A stretch of 64,000 nt of DNA, from NCBI RefSeq assembly GCF_014529535.1, contig NW_023503293.1, forward strand, positions 3,738,741-3,802,740, read 5' to 3'. Each line of letters begins with the position of its first letter. Position 1 is the stretch's first letter. Under the pieces are notes generated by a model. It was not told the origin of the DNA, did no database searches, and was given only the letters and a program-made list of their open reading frames with translations. Both the position numbers and the translations under genes were made by a program. The DNA comes from Bradysia coprophila (taxonomy: Eukaryota > Arthropoda > Insecta > Diptera > Sciaridae). Below, in pieces: positions 63,941-64,000 of this stretch.

Positions 63941-64000
63941 GTGTAGTACGACGTTTTACTATGCGAGTGATGTAAAGGCCTATGCCTATGCATGTAATAG

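Overview
This window looks like a stretch of an insect nuclear genome, most likely a fly or midge (Diptera). It is AT-rich. The genes carry short GT...AG introns, often 55-130 bp. One gene is a seven-transmembrane insect odorant receptor, and many short hairpin-forming repeats are present. Placement below insect level is inference. I found no reverse transcriptase, transposase, rRNA, tRNA or CRISPR array.

Layout. (1) 852-12370, minus: an AMP deaminase gene whose 11 coding exons join in frame into a 763-residue protein. Its introns hold several foldback repeats. (2) 12371-21298: about 9 kb with nothing coding that I can support. (3) 21299-25663, minus: a TMC-family membrane protein, 17 coding exons, 777 residues. 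(4) 25664-27797: divergent intergenic region with a hairpin and a dispersed repeat. (5) 27798-33307, plus: a CACHD1-like (VWA plus Cache) relative of calcium-channel alpha-2/delta subunits, 9 exons, 1345 residues. (6) 33308-40200: AT-rich, with a striking 163-bp foldback at 37578-37740. (7) 40201-44823, plus: a homologue of the poorly characterised vertebrate protein KIAA0232, 4 coding exons, 1260 residues. (8) 44824-53034: about 8 kb of homopolymer-rich sequence. (9) 53035-54399, minus: an intronless F-box protein. (10) 55195-56483, plus: an odorant receptor, 3 exons, 387 residues. (11) 60001-60207, plus: a small 68-residue gene candidate with its own poly(A) signal. (12) 61737-62911, plus: a nine-finger C2H2 zinc-finger protein with an N-terminal row of SUMO-consensus motifs.

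Exon joins were worked out by hand from GT/AG sites, reading-frame phase and recognition of family sequence. For the first four large genes every junction keeps frame to a stop codon, which strongly supports the models. The genes do not form an obvious pathway: one is a housekeeping purine enzyme, two are membrane proteins expected in excitable or sensory cells, one is a chemoreceptor, and the rest are regulatory or unknown.

The most unusual non-coding signal is the number of foldback (long inverted repeat) elements. At least nine are readable, some with arms of 47-95 bp that are nearly identical. They sit in introns and between genes and look like non-autonomous MITE-type elements. The KIAA0232-like gene is the best candidate for little-described biology among the proteins.
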